Assembly (NCBI RefSeq): GCF_005889715.1
Contig: NZ_VCKW01000046.1
Coordinates: 1 to 41,925, forward strand
Direction: 5' to 3'
Origin: Actinomadura soli
Lineage (GTDB): Bacteria; Actinomycetota; Actinomycetes; Streptosporangiales; Streptosporangiaceae
Length of the DNA: 41,925 nucleotides
Below, piece after piece: positions 16,750 to 28,864 of the stretch. Both the position numbers and the translations under genes were made by a program. Each line of letters begins with the position of its first letter. Position 1 is the first letter of the stretch. The notes below the pieces were generated by a model. It ran no database searches. It had not been told where the DNA came from and saw only the letters and a list, made by a program, of their open reading frames with translations.

Positions 16750-17316
16750 ATGAAGGACGACGCGGAGCCCGTGATCCTGGACGACCCGGGACGGATCAAG
16801 GCGCTGAGCCATCCGCTGCGCCGCCGGATCCTGCACCGGCTGCGCGCGCACGGCCCGGCGACGTCCACCACGATCGGGGAGGTGCTCGGCGCCAACACCG
16901 GCACGACCAGCTACCACCTGCGGCAGCTGGAGAAGTACGGGTTCATCGAGGAGATCCCGGAGCGGTCCGCCGGGCGGGAGCGCTGGTGGCGGCCCGCCGC
17001 CGCCCCGCGCGACCTGCGGCTGCCCGACCCCGCGACGGTGGCCCCGGAGGACCGGGCGGTCCTCGACGAGCTCATCCGGGTCGCGCACGCCGAGGACATG
17101 GAGCTGTTCCGGCGGCTGCCCGCCGAGTACGAGCGCGACCGCGCCTGGGCGCGGCTGTCGCGCGGCTTCGCGCACATGACCGAGGAGGGCCTCGTGGAGT
17201 TCTACGAGGCCTACATCCGCCTCCTGCACGAGCACGGCCACCGCCGCGAGGACGCCCCGCCCGGCGCCCGTCCGGTGCACATCCGGCTCTTCACGCTCCC
17301 CGCCGACGAGGACTGA
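16750..17316 (+). CDS. ArsR-like winged-helix transcriptional regulator
   Basis: The 188-residue protein starts MKDDAEPVILDDPGRIKALSHPLRRRIL, the standard opening of HTH_20/ArsR-like regulators. The DNA-binding wing follows: TIGEVLGANTGTTSYHLRQL, then EKYGFIEEI and GRERWWRPA. The C-terminal half, about 100 residues rich in Arg and Glu, is the variable effector or dimer region. No metal-binding Cys cluster is present, so it is probably not a metal sensor. It lies divergent from the membrane hydrolase, separated by 79 bp holding the phased repeats at 16688-16735, its likely operators. Confidence 0.88.
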   Translation: MKDDAEPVILDDPGRIKALSHPLRRRILHRLRAHGPATSTTIGEVLGANTGTTSYHLRQLEKYGFIEEIPERSAGRERWWRPAAAPRDLRLPDPATVAPEDRAVLDELIRVAHAEDMELFRRLPAEYERDRAWARLSRGFAHMTEEGLVEFYEAYIRLLHEHGHRREDAPPGARPVHIRLFTLPADED

Positions 17317-17345
17317 ACCCCGCCGCAGGGCCGTACGATCTTTGG

Positions 17346-18182
17346 ATGAGCAGTGTCCACGCAATCAGCGACCTGCACGTCGGGTTCCGCGAGAACCGCG
17401 AGTTCGTCGAAGGGCTGCGGCCCGCGTCCGGCGACGACTGGCTCATCGTGGCCGGTGACGTCGCCGAATACGTCTCCGACGTCGAGTGGACGCTCAGAAC
17501 GCTGCGCGAACGCTACGCCACCGTGATCTGGACGCCCGGCAACCACGAACTCTGGACCGTCAACAACGACCCGGTGCAACTGCGCGGCGAGGCCCGCTAC
17601 GGCGCGCTCGTCGACATGTGCCGGAGCATCGGCGTCCTGACCCCCGAAGACCCCTACCCCGTGTGGGAGGGCGAGGACGGCCCCGTGACGATCGCGCCGC
17701 TGTTCCTCCTGTACGACTACACCTTCCGGCCGGAGGGGACGTCCACCAAGGAGGAGGCCCTGAGGGTCGCGCAGGAGGCGGGCGTCGTCTGCACCGACGA
17801 GGTCTACCTGCACCCCGACCCGCACCCCACGCGCGACGCCTGGTGCGACGCGCGCCTCGCCTACACCGAGAAGCGCCTTTCGGCCCTCGCACCCGGGACG
17901 CGGACGGTGCTGGTCAACCACTGGCCGCTCGTCCGCGAACCGACCCGCGTCCTGTGGTACCCGGAGTTCGCCCAGTGGTGCGGCACCGAGCGGACCGCCG
18001 ACTGGCACAGCCGGTTCGGCGCGGTGTCGGTCGTGTACGGGCACCTCCACATCCCCCGCACGATCTGGACCGGCGACGTCCCGCACATCGAGGTGTCGGT
18101 CGGCTACCCGCGCGAATGGCGGCAGCGGGGCGGCGCGCCGCGCGGCCCCCGCCGCATCCTCCCCGTGCCGGAGACCTCCTGA
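17346..18182 (+). CDS. metallophosphoesterase
   Basis: The 278-residue calcineurin-like phosphoesterase shows the full metal-site set: SDLHVG near residue 8, GDVAEY near 39, PGNHELW near 66, VNHWPL near 194 and GHLHIPR near 232. These bind two metals and hydrolyse phosphoesters; the substrate (nucleotide, lipid or protein phosphate) cannot be deduced. It starts 29 bp after the regulator gene, so it may share a transcript with it, though the function looks unrelated. It is probably cytoplasmic: no signal peptide. A hairpin follows its stop. Confidence 0.9.
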   Translation: MSSVHAISDLHVGFRENREFVEGLRPASGDDWLIVAGDVAEYVSDVEWTLRTLRERYATVIWTPGNHELWTVNNDPVQLRGEARYGALVDMCRSIGVLTPEDPYPVWEGEDGPVTIAPLFLLYDYTFRPEGTSTKEEALRVAQEAGVVCTDEVYLHPDPHPTRDAWCDARLAYTEKRLSALAPGTRTVLVNHWPLVREPTRVLWYPEFAQWCGTERTADWHSRFGAVSVVYGHLHIPRTIWTGDVPHIEVSVGYPREWRQRGGAPRGPRRILPVPETS

Positions 18183-18192
18183 GCGAGCGCGG

Positions 18193-18213
18193 CCCCGCGC
18201 TGATGTCGCGGGG
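18193..18213. terminator. hairpin between convergent phosphoesterase and tetR genes
   Basis: ccccgcg (18193-18199) pairs with cgcgggg (18207-18213) around a 7-nt loop. It lies between two stops only 39 bp apart. Confidence 0.65.
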
Positions 18214-18221
18214 TACCTGCT

Positions 18222-18809
18222 CTAGTGGGCGGCCTTGCCGGAAACCAGGCCGGTGGCGGCGAGGGCCAGCAGCCGGTCCGCCGTCTCGGGCTCCCGCTCG
18301 GTGACCACCGCGATCGCGCCCGTCAGCCGCAGCGCGTCGGCGAAAACGGCGTCCGCGGGCACGTCGCCTGCGTCCCGCGCGCGTGCGAACAGGGCCTCGC
18401 CCGCGTCGCGCATCGCGCGGCACGCCGCGGAAGCCCCGGATCGCCCGGGCCGCTCGTCGCGCAGCGACATTACGGCCGAGGCCGCCATCCCGGGGAACGC
18501 CGTGGTCCGCGCGATGAACGCCCGCAGCCAGGTGGTGAGCGCCTCCCCGGGCGCGGGCGAGACCAGGAGCTCGCGGCCCGTCGCGGCCAGCCCGTCGTAG
18601 ACGTCGGCGAGCAGCGCCTCCAGGAGGTCCTGGCGCGTGGGGAAGTGCCGGTAGAGCGTCCCGATGCCGACGCCCGCCAGCCGCGCGACGCCCTCCAGCG
18701 AGGCGCCCGCCCCGTCCCGCTCGAACATCTCCCTGGCGGCGGCGAGCAGCCGGGCGCGGTTGCGCCGCACGTCGGCGCGCATCGCCCGGGCCGGGCCCGG
18801 CTTCGGCAT
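18222..18809 (-). CDS. TetR-family transcriptional regulator
   Basis: The 195-residue regulator has an N-terminal TetR helix-turn-helix (RARLLAAAREMFERDGAGASLEGVA, then GVGIGTLYRHFPTRQDLLEALL) and a divergent C-terminal ligand domain. The start is uncertain: ATG 18809 (MPKPGPARAM) is preferred, while GTG 18824 and TTG 18854 extend it and ATG 18782 would shorten it. A 7-bp inverted repeat (cgcggct 18879-18885, agccgcg 18907-18913) and a TACTAT-like -10 on the minus strand lie upstream and may be its operator and promoter. No neighbour is an obvious target. The ligand is unknown. Confidence 0.9.
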   Translation of the reverse strand: MPKPGPARAMRADVRRNRARLLAAAREMFERDGAGASLEGVARLAGVGIGTLYRHFPTRQDLLEALLADVYDGLAATGRELLVSPAPGEALTTWLRAFIARTTAFPGMAASAVMSLRDERPGRSGASAACRAMRDAGEALFARARDAGDVPADAVFADALRLTGAIAVVTEREPETADRLLALAATGLVSGKAAH

Positions 18810-18951
18810 GTCCTCGCTGGTCACCTGAGTCGTCGGTCCTTCCCGGTGGGTCAACGGGCCGGCGGCGATCCGGGGATCCGCGGCTTTGGAACGGTCCCTC
18901 GATAGTAGCCGCGCGCCGCCCTCGCCGGGGCGGCGGGCTTCGCCGGGACGC

Positions 18952-18989
18952 GGGAGGCCCGCCGCGGGGCCGTCCGCGGCGGGCCTCCC
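18952..18989 (-). terminator. thiC terminator
   Basis: A perfect 15-bp stem (18952-18966 with 18975-18989) with an 8-nt loop lies 29 bp after the thiC stop. It is the longest perfect hairpin noted in the window. Confidence 0.85.
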
Positions 18990-19017
18990 CTCCGTGTCCG
19001 GAGCCGGGCGCCGGGCG

Positions 19018-20853
<1,836 letters not shown>

Positions 20854-20938
20854 GATCTGTCGTGCTCGACGCTAACCCGGCCCACCCCCGTTGCCGCAAC
20901 CGCCGCCTTTGGGATAAGGCCGCGAGGGCCGTCCCGTG

Positions 20939-22030
20939 TCAGGAGGACTGGCGGGCGAGCCGCACCACCATGGGCAGCGCCAGGGTGAGGGTGCGCAGCA
21001 GGTCCGGGGCGGACCGCGAGCGCTCCAGCCACATGCGGCCGTCGTCGGCGCCGCTCTTCGTCCGCAGCGACGCGGACTCGCGCCCGTCGACGCCGGTGAC
21101 GATGTGGCGGTCGCCGTGCCGCCGGGTGGTGCCGAGGAGGGTCCCTCCGGCCGCGTGGAAGGACGGCTCGCGCAGCCGTTTGATCGTGCCGAGGTGCCGC
21201 CCGTCCGCGTCGAACACCCGCATGCGGCCGCCGCCCGCCAGCCGGGAGGTCTTCCTGAAGGCGAGCAGCCTGCCCGCGTGCGGGTCGCGGAGCACGATCG
21301 TCCGGCGGCCCCGGTCGGGGTTGCGGCGGAAGCGGGCCGGACCCGGCCCGCGCCTGGCGAGCCGCCCGCAGGCGACGGCGACGAGCGCGCCGCCGCCCTG
21401 GTCGCGGTAGCGGCCGGTGCCGTCCACCAGGAGGCGGTCGGCCTTGGCCAGCGCGTCCGCCCGCGGCTGCTCGACCTCCTCGCCCTTGTCATCGAGGACG
21501 CGCCAGGCGGTGCCGAGGGTCTCCGTGGCCGCGGTGCGCACGGACGGGAGCCATCCGGACGGGAGCGACCGGTCCCGGTGCAGCGCGACCGCGTCGCCGT
21601 CCATCTTCGCCACGGCGCCGACGTCCGGGGCCGCCTCGGTGTCGAACCAGACCGTCCAGACGGGGTCGGCGACCGGCCACACGATGCCGACCGCGTGCAC
21701 GGCGTCGGCCGGGATGACCGCCTGCTGCTTGGCGCGCCGCAGGACGAGGCCCTTCTCCCCGACGGTCACCACCACGCGGTTGCGGAAGATCACGATGGCC
21801 CAGACGATGGCGGCCAGCGCGATCAGCGCTCCACCTCCGCCGTAGACGGCGATGGCCCGGCGCGCCTCCCCGGGCGCCCACGCCGCGCCGCCGCCGGCAC
21901 GGGTGGACAGCGAGATGAGCAGGCCGACCGTCAGCGCGGCCAGGCACACGCGGAGCGGCCATCGGTAGGCGCCGCGGCCGAGCGTGACCCGGAGTTCCGG
22001 CTGGGAGCGGGACGGAGGAGGGACGGACAC
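20939..22030 (-). CDS. membrane protein with possible LURP-one/tubby-like C-terminal domain
   Basis: I do not recognise a named family for this 363-residue protein. Two N-terminal membrane helices (about residues 25-42 and 62-82) are followed by a PH-like strand region (VVTVGEKGLVLRRAKQQAVIP). The C-terminal ~150 residues show short beta repeats (TIVLRDPHAGRLLAFRKT, MRVFDADGRHLGTIKR, HIVTGVDGRESASLR) that resemble the tubby C-terminal/LURP-one/scramblase fold. The protein is probably anchored with this domain in the cytoplasm. It has its own -10-like element (TATAGT, minus strand, 22060-22065). It stands alone between thiC and the Mth938-type gene. Confidence 0.7.
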   Translation of the reverse strand: MSVPPPSRSQPELRVTLGRGAYRWPLRVCLAALTVGLLISLSTRAGGGAAWAPGEARRAIAVYGGGGALIALAAIVWAIVIFRNRVVVTVGEKGLVLRRAKQQAVIPADAVHAVGIVWPVADPVWTVWFDTEAAPDVGAVAKMDGDAVALHRDRSLPSGWLPSVRTAATETLGTAWRVLDDKGEEVEQPRADALAKADRLLVDGTGRYRDQGGGALVAVACGRLARRGPGPARFRRNPDRGRRTIVLRDPHAGRLLAFRKTSRLAGGGRMRVFDADGRHLGTIKRLREPSFHAAGGTLLGTTRRHGDRHIVTGVDGRESASLRTKSGADDGRMWLERSRSAPDLLRTLTLALPMVVRLARQSS

Positions 22031-22095
22031 GGTCAGCCCTTCATGATGGAGTTTGCAGAACTATAGGCCGGGACGACCTCATTCATCCCGCTCCA

Positions 22096-22461
22096 TCAGC
22101 AGGTCGAGTGGAAGAGCCCGCCCACGCGCTCCGTCTCGGCCAGCCGGTTGTAGAGCGCGACCGCCTCGGTCGTCTCCGCCACGTGGACCTCGACGCCGGC
22201 GTCCCGCAGCGCCTGCAGGGTCGCGGGCATCGTCTTCAGGCGGAGCTCCATGCCCCTGCTGAGGACGACGACGGTGCAGCCGTGGTCGAGCAGCTCTTGC
22301 ACGTCGCCCGGCTGGATTCCCGGGTCGTGGCGGGTGCCGTGCTCGGTCCAGTCCCACTCGCGGCCGCCGCCCGGATACAGCTTGAAGTCCTTACCGCCCT
22401 GAAGCCCCTCGACCTCCATGCGGCCCCACGCGATGTGGGTGACCCGAGGTGATTTCTCCAT
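22096..22461 (-). CDS. Mth938-like domain protein
   Basis: The 121-residue protein belongs to the MTH938/NDUFAF3 family. MEKSPRVTHIAWGRMEVEGL at the start, GKDFKLYPGGGREWDW and the C-terminal ETERVGGLFHSTC are the actinobacterial signature of the group. I chose the ATG at 22461 for this reason. Homologues include a mitochondrial complex I assembly factor, but the bacterial role is not established; the fold suggests a small ligand or protein-binding domain. It is a single gene, divergent from the histidine kinase. Confidence 0.88.
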   Translation of the reverse strand: MEKSPRVTHIAWGRMEVEGLQGGKDFKLYPGGGREWDWTEHGTRHDPGIQPGDVQELLDHGCTVVVLSRGMELRLKTMPATLQALRDAGVEVHVAETTEAVALYNRLAETERVGGLFHSTC

Positions 22462-22547
22462 GGGCGGAGCGTACTGAAACCCGCCGTCGTCCACCGGCGG
22501 TGCGGGGGCGGTGCGCGGAGGCCGGACGGGTCCGAGAAGATGGACGC

Positions 22548-23708
22548 GTGGTGACGGTGCCCAGGGTCGGTGTGACGACGAGAGACGCCCTGTTCGCGAC
22601 CTTGCTGGCGTGCGCCGCCGTCGCGGTCGCGGTGATGTGGCCCGGCGTCCGGGACCTGGACGCGGCCGGGATGTTCCTGCTGCTCGCCGTGCACGCGAAG
22701 CTCGTGGTGATCAGGCGGTGGCCGACGCACGGGCTGGTGGCCCTGCTGATGCTGGCGCTGCCGTACCACCTGGCGCAGTACCAGCATCACGCGCTGGTGC
22801 CCGCCGAGGTGGTCGCGCTGTTCGCGTACGCGGTGCTCGGGCGGCGGGTCCGGGGCGTGCTCACCGTGGCGGGCGCGCTGCTGTTCGTGTGCGTGGTCGG
22901 GATGGCGCTGCAGGCGGGCGGGAAGTCCCTGCGCGAGCAGATCGCGGTCATCGAGGCCGTGATCTCCGTCGTGATCGCCGTCCAGGTGTGGCGGGTGCAC
23001 CGGGCGCGGCTCGCGACGATCACCGAGCGCGCCGAGCGGGCGGAGCGGACGCGGGAGGAGGAGGCGCGGCGCCGCGTCGCCGAGGAGCGGCTGCGGATCG
23101 CCCGCGACCTGCACGACCTCCTCGCGCACAGCATCACGGTCATCGGTGTCCAGGCGGGGGCGGCGGCGCACCTCGTCCGCGGGGACCGGCCGCTCGACCG
23201 CACGGAGCTCGCGGAGGCGCTCACCTCGATCGCCGACACCTGCCGGGACGCCCGGACGGAGCTGCGCGGCACCCTTCAGGTCCTGCGCGGCACCGACGTC
23301 GGGTCGTCCGGGGCGCTGCCCGGCCCGGACGGGATCGCGGACCTCGCGCAGGCCGCGCGCGCCGCCGGGGTCGAGGTCGAGCTCGACGACGCGGACGTGG
23401 GCCCGCTGCCGCCGGAGATCGGCGTCGCGGCGTACCGGATCGTCCAGGAGGCGCTGACCAACGTCGTCAAGCACGCGGCGGCGGGGCGCGTCGCCGTCAC
23501 CCTGTCCCGGGACGGCGGCGGCCTCGTGGTGCGGGTGGCCGACGACGGGACGGGTCCGTCCGGCGGGACGCCGGGCGGCTTCGGGATCCTCGGGATGATC
23601 GAGCGGGCGCGAAGCGTCGGCGGGACGCTGGACGCGGGCTCCGGCGACGGCGGCGGGTTCGTCGTCACGGCCGTCCTCCCGGTCGCGGACGTCGTCACCC
23701 CGCAATGA
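22548..23708 (+). CDS. NarL/DesK-type sensor histidine kinase (no adjacent regulator)
   Basis: The 386-residue kinase has five or so N-terminal membrane helices, a coiled segment, the HisKA_3 dimerisation box ARDLHDLLAHSITVIGVQAGAA (phospho-acceptor His189), and an HATPase domain with EALTNVVKHA (N box), VADDGTGP and GGFGILGMIERA (G boxes). The start is one of three clustered GTGs (22548, 22551, 22557); I use the first. Kinases of this type normally pair with a LuxR/NarL response regulator in the same operon, but none is present: the next gene is convergent and the only response regulator in the window is OmpR-type with its own kinase. Confidence 0.9.
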   Translation: MVTVPRVGVTTRDALFATLLACAAVAVAVMWPGVRDLDAAGMFLLLAVHAKLVVIRRWPTHGLVALLMLALPYHLAQYQHHALVPAEVVALFAYAVLGRRVRGVLTVAGALLFVCVVGMALQAGGKSLREQIAVIEAVISVVIAVQVWRVHRARLATITERAERAERTREEEARRRVAEERLRIARDLHDLLAHSITVIGVQAGAAAHLVRGDRPLDRTELAEALTSIADTCRDARTELRGTLQVLRGTDVGSSGALPGPDGIADLAQAARAAGVEVELDDADVGPLPPEIGVAAYRIVQEALTNVVKHAAAGRVAVTLSRDGGGLVVRVADDGTGPSGGTPGGFGILGMIERARSVGGTLDAGSGDGGGFVVTAVLPVADVVTPQ

Positions 23709-23734
23709 GCCGTCACCCGCGATAGCGCCGGTTC

Positions 23735-25492
<1,758 letters not shown>

Positions 25493-25522
25493 GACACCCC
25501 TTCTGGGTGGCCCCGGCCGAGC

Positions 25523-25572
25523 GGGGCTTCCGGAGAGATCTTTCCGGAGAAGAAGACGCGTCCGGAAGCCCC
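25523..25572. promoter_or_regulatory. 12-bp inverted repeat with three TCCGGA cores upstream of the kinase gene
   Basis: ggggcttccgga (25523-25534) and tccggaagcccc (25561-25572) are perfect inverted arms with a 26-bp spacer. The spacer holds a further tttccggag. The array begins 31 bp upstream of the Ser/Thr kinase GTG and can be an operator array or a leader hairpin. Confidence 0.55.
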
Positions 25573-25760
25573 TTTGTTGGCGGCCGATCGTCGCGGGCCG
25601 CATCCGGACGCGCGCCGGTCCCCGCCCGCGCACGCCCGTTCCGAGTGCCCGCTCGTGCGCGGACCTGCCCGGACGTGCCGTCCGGGCGACGCCATGAAGG
25701 GCTTTCAAATTCCTTACCGGTAGGGTCAGGATCAAGGCACCAGGGGAGGCGAAGGCGTCG

Positions 25761-26354
25761 GTGAGCACACAGCAGGAAGCCCCGCAGGACCGGATCTTCA
25801 CTGTGCCCAACAGCCTCAGCCTGGCCCGGCTGGTCGGCGTCCCGCTGTTCCTGTGGCTCGTCCTGATCGAGGCGGACTGGTGGGCGCTCGGCCTGCTGGT
25901 GTTCGCGGGCCTGTCCGACTGGCTGGACGGCAAGCTCGCGCGGATCCTCAACCAGACCAGCAAGCTCGGGGCGGTGCTCGACCCGGCCGCCGACCGGCTC
26001 TACATCCTGGCGACGCTGATCGGGCTCACCATCCGCGACATCATCCCGGTGTGGCTGGTGGTGCTGCTCGTCGCCCGCGAGCTGGCGATCGTGCCGATCG
26101 CGCCGATCGTCCGGCGGCTCGGGTACAGCGGGACGCTTCCCGTCCACTTCATCGGCAAGGCCGGCACGATGTGCCTGCTGTACGCGTTCCCGCTGCTGCT
26201 GCTCGGCGACCATGACGGCGGGGCGGCGACGGCGGCGAAGGTCTTCGGCTGGTCGTTCGCCATCTGGGGCGCGGGCCTGTACTGGTGGGCGGCCGTCCTG
26301 TACTGGGAGCAGACGCGGCAGCTCGTCATGGCCGGCCGGGAGGCCGCCCGATGA
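25761..26354 (+). CDS. CDP-alcohol phosphatidyltransferase family protein
   Basis: The 197-residue integral membrane enzyme has the diagnostic DWLDGKLARILNQTSKLGAVLDPAADR motif, that is D-x2-D-G-x2-A-R-x8-G-x3-D-x3-D, within residues 50-80, and about five or six membrane helices. Family members join a phosphoalcohol (glycerol phosphate, inositol phosphate) to CDP-diacylglycerol. It corresponds in position to mycobacterial pgsA2, next to the DUF881/garA block. GTG 25761 has GGGGAGG 11 bp upstream. Its stop overlaps the next start (ATGA), so it is coupled to the large nucleotidyltransferase, suggesting a glycosylated or phospho-sugar lipid product. The alcohol substrate is not known. Confidence 0.88.
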   Translation: MSTQQEAPQDRIFTVPNSLSLARLVGVPLFLWLVLIEADWWALGLLVFAGLSDWLDGKLARILNQTSKLGAVLDPAADRLYILATLIGLTIRDIIPVWLVVLLVARELAIVPIAPIVRRLGYSGTLPVHFIGKAGTMCLLYAFPLLLLGDHDGGAATAAKVFGWSFAIWGAGLYWWAAVLYWEQTRQLVMAGREAAR

Positions 26355-28849
26355 AGGCCGTCGTGATGGCGGGCGGCGAGGGGACGCGGCTGCGCCCGAT
26401 GACCGCCAACCAGCCGAAGCCGCTGCTCCCGCTCGTCAACCGGCCGATCATGGAGCATGTGCTGCGGCTGCTGAAGGCGCACGGGTTCAGCGAGACCGTC
26501 GTGACCGTCCAGTTCCTGGCCGCGCTGATCCGCAACTACTTCGGCGACGGCGAGGAGCTCGGCATGTCGCTGAGCTACGCGACGGAGGAGATCCCGCTCG
26601 GCACCGCCGGCAGCGTCAAGAACGCCGAGGAGGCGCTCCGCGACGACCGCTTCCTGGTGATCTCCGGGGACGCGCTCACCGACATCGACCTGACCGACAT
26701 GGTGCGGTTCCACGAGCGCAACGGCGCGCTCGTCACCATCGGGCTGAAGCGCGTCCCGAACCCGCTCGAGTTCGGGATCATCATCGTGGACGACGAGGGC
26801 CGCGTGCAGCGGTTCCTGGAGAAGCCGACGTGGGGCCAGGTGTTCTCCGACACCGTCAACACCGGCATCTACGTGATGGAGCCGGAGGTCTTGGAGCACG
26901 TCGCCGCGGGGGAGCCGGTCGACTGGTCCGGGGACGTGTTCCCCGCCCTGCTCGCGGACGGCGCCCCGCTGTTCGGCTACGTCGCCGACTGCTACTGGGA
27001 GGACGTCGGCACCCACGAGAGCTACCTCAAGGCGCAGGCCGACATGCTGTCCGGCCAGGTCGGCATCGACCTGGACGGTTTCGAGGTATCGCCCGGCGTG
27101 TGGGTCGCCGAAGGGGCGGAGGTGGACGCGGAGGCCGTCCTGAAGGGCCCGCTCTACATCGGCGACTACGCCAAGGTCGAGGCGGGCGTCGAGCTGCGCG
27201 AGTACACCGTCCTCGGCAGCAACGTCGTCGTGAAGGAGGGCGCGTTCCTGCACCGGGCGATCGTGCACGACAACGTGTTCATCGCGCCGTCCACGAACCT
27301 GCGCGGCTGCGTGGTCGGCAAGAACACCGACATCATGGCCGGCGCCCGGGTCGAGGAGGGCGCGGTCATCGGCGACGAGTGCGTGATCGAGGCGGAGGCG
27401 TACGTCTCGTCCGGCGTGAAGGTCTACCCGTTCAAGACGATCGAGGCGGGCGCGGTCGTCAACACCAGCGTGATCTGGGAGTCGCGGGGGCAGCGCAACC
27501 TGTTCGGGCCGCGCGGCGTGTCCGGGCTGGTCAACGTCGAGATCACGCCCGAGCTCGCGGTGCGGCTCGCCAGCGCCTACGCGACGACGCTGAAGAAGGG
27601 CACGACCGTCGTCACCGGACGGGACGTCTCCCGCGCCGCCCGCACCCTGAAACGCGCCGTGAACAGCGCGCTGACCGCCAGCGCCATCAACGTCAACGAC
27701 CTGGAGGCCACGCCGCTGACCGTCGCCCGGTTCGAGACCGGCCGTATGGACGCCGTCGGCGGCATCTACATCCGCACCACGCTCGGCGACCCGCAGGGCG
27801 TCGACATCATCTTCATGGACCCCGACGGCGCCGACCTGTCGCAGAACGCGCAGCGCAAGCTGGAGCGCGTCTTCGGGCGGCAGGAGTACCGGCGCGCGTT
27901 CCCCGGCGAGATCGCCGAGCTGACCTACCCGCCCCGGGTCGTCGAGACCTACACCCGCGACCTGCTGCGGCGCGTCGACATCCGCGGGGTCCGCGAGGCC
28001 GGGCTGAAGATCGTCCTGGACTGCGCGGGCGGCGTCGCCTCGCTCGTCCTGCCGAACCTGCTCGGCAAGGTCGGAGTGGAGGTCCTCACCCGCAACGCCG
28101 GGCTGGACGAGGCCAACCCGACCGAGACGCTCGCCGTGCGGATGCGCGACCTGGAGCGGCTCGGCGACCTCGTCTCGTCGTCGCGGGCCGCGTTCGGCGT
28201 CCGCTTCGACACGGTCGGGGAGCGGATCTCGCTCGTGGACGAGAACGGCGAGTTCGTCGGCGACGACCGGGCGCTGCTCGTCATGCTGGACCTGGTCGCG
28301 GCCGAGCGCGGCGGCGGCCGGGTCGCGCTGCCGGTGACGACGACGCGGGTCGCGGAGCAGGTGTGCCGGTTCCACGGCGTCCAGGTCGAGTGGACGTCCA
28401 CGTCCCAGGACGTCCTCACCAAGGCCGCCGCGCAGCGCGGCGTGATCTTCGCGGGGGACGGCCGGGGCGGGTTCCTGATGCCCGAGTTCAGCGGCACCGT
28501 GGACGGGATCGCGGCGTTCGTCCGGCTCGTCGGGCTCGTCGCCCGGACGCGTCTGACGCTGTCGCAGATCGACCGCCGCATCCCCGAAGCGCACCTGCTG
28601 CGCCGCTCCGTCCCGACGCCGTGGGCCGCCAAGGGCAGCGTGATGCGGCACGTCGTGGAGGCGGCCGGGGACCGCACGGTCGACACCACCGACGGCGTCC
28701 GCGTGGTCGAGGACGACGGCCGCTGGGTCCTCGTCCTGCCCGACCCGGCGGAGGCCGTCACCCACCTGTGGGCCGAAGGCCGGGACACCGACGCGGCGCA
28801 GGCGCTCCTCGAGGAATGGGCGGTCGTCGTCGAACGCGCGGGAACGTGA
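26351..28849 (+). CDS. sugar nucleotidyltransferase fused to a degenerate phosphomannomutase-like domain
   Basis: The 832-residue protein begins with a nucleotidyltransferase domain (MKAVVMAGGEGTRLRP, QPKPLLPL) followed by left-handed-helix hexapeptide repeats (about 250-380), as in mannose-1-phosphate guanylyltransferases. The last ~450 residues align with phosphohexomutases (IVLDCAGGVASLVLP), but the catalytic-Ser loop (usually TASHNP) is replaced around GGIYIRTTLGDPQG, and the metal loop DGDxDR by RFDTVGER. The mutase active site is therefore lost, and the domain may be regulatory or structural. Streptomyces proteins of this architecture are annotated as mannose-1-phosphate guanyltransferase. 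It is translationally coupled to the CDP-alcohol phosphatidyltransferase, implying a joint role in an envelope glycolipid. Confidence 0.85.
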   Translation: MKAVVMAGGEGTRLRPMTANQPKPLLPLVNRPIMEHVLRLLKAHGFSETVVTVQFLAALIRNYFGDGEELGMSLSYATEEIPLGTAGSVKNAEEALRDDRFLVISGDALTDIDLTDMVRFHERNGALVTIGLKRVPNPLEFGIIIVDDEGRVQRFLEKPTWGQVFSDTVNTGIYVMEPEVLEHVAAGEPVDWSGDVFPALLADGAPLFGYVADCYWEDVGTHESYLKAQADMLSGQVGIDLDGFEVSPGVWVAEGAEVDAEAVLKGPLYIGDYAKVEAGVELREYTVLGSNVVVKEGAFLHRAIVHDNVFIAPSTNLRGCVVGKNTDIMAGARVEEGAVIGDECVIEAEAYVSSGVKVYPFKTIEAGAVVNTSVIWESRGQRNLFGPRGVSGLVNVEITPELAVRLASAYATTLKKGTTVVTGRDVSRAARTLKRAVNSALTASAINVNDLEATPLTVARFETGRMDAVGGIYIRTTLGDPQGVDIIFMDPDGADLSQNAQRKLERVFGRQEYRRAFPGEIAELTYPPRVVETYTRDLLRRVDIRGVREAGLKIVLDCAGGVASLVLPNLLGKVGVEVLTRNAGLDEANPTETLAVRMRDLERLGDLVSSSRAAFGVRFDTVGERISLVDENGEFVGDDRALLVMLDLVAAERGGGRVALPVTTTRVAEQVCRFHGVQVEWTSTSQDVLTKAAAQRGVIFAGDGRGGFLMPEFSGTVDGIAAFVRLVGLVARTRLTLSQIDRRIPEAHLLRRSVPTPWAAKGSVMRHVVEAAGDRTVDTTDGVRVVEDDGRWVLVLPDPAEAVTHLWAEGRDTDAAQALLEEWAVVVERAGT

Positions 28850-28864
28850 TCCTCGCGCGGGGTC

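Noticed and set aside
26000..28765. 921-codon minus-strand frame opposite the nucleotidyltransferase gene
   Set aside because: Rich in Asp, Arg, Val and His with no domain; the plus-strand gene has clear motifs over the same bases.
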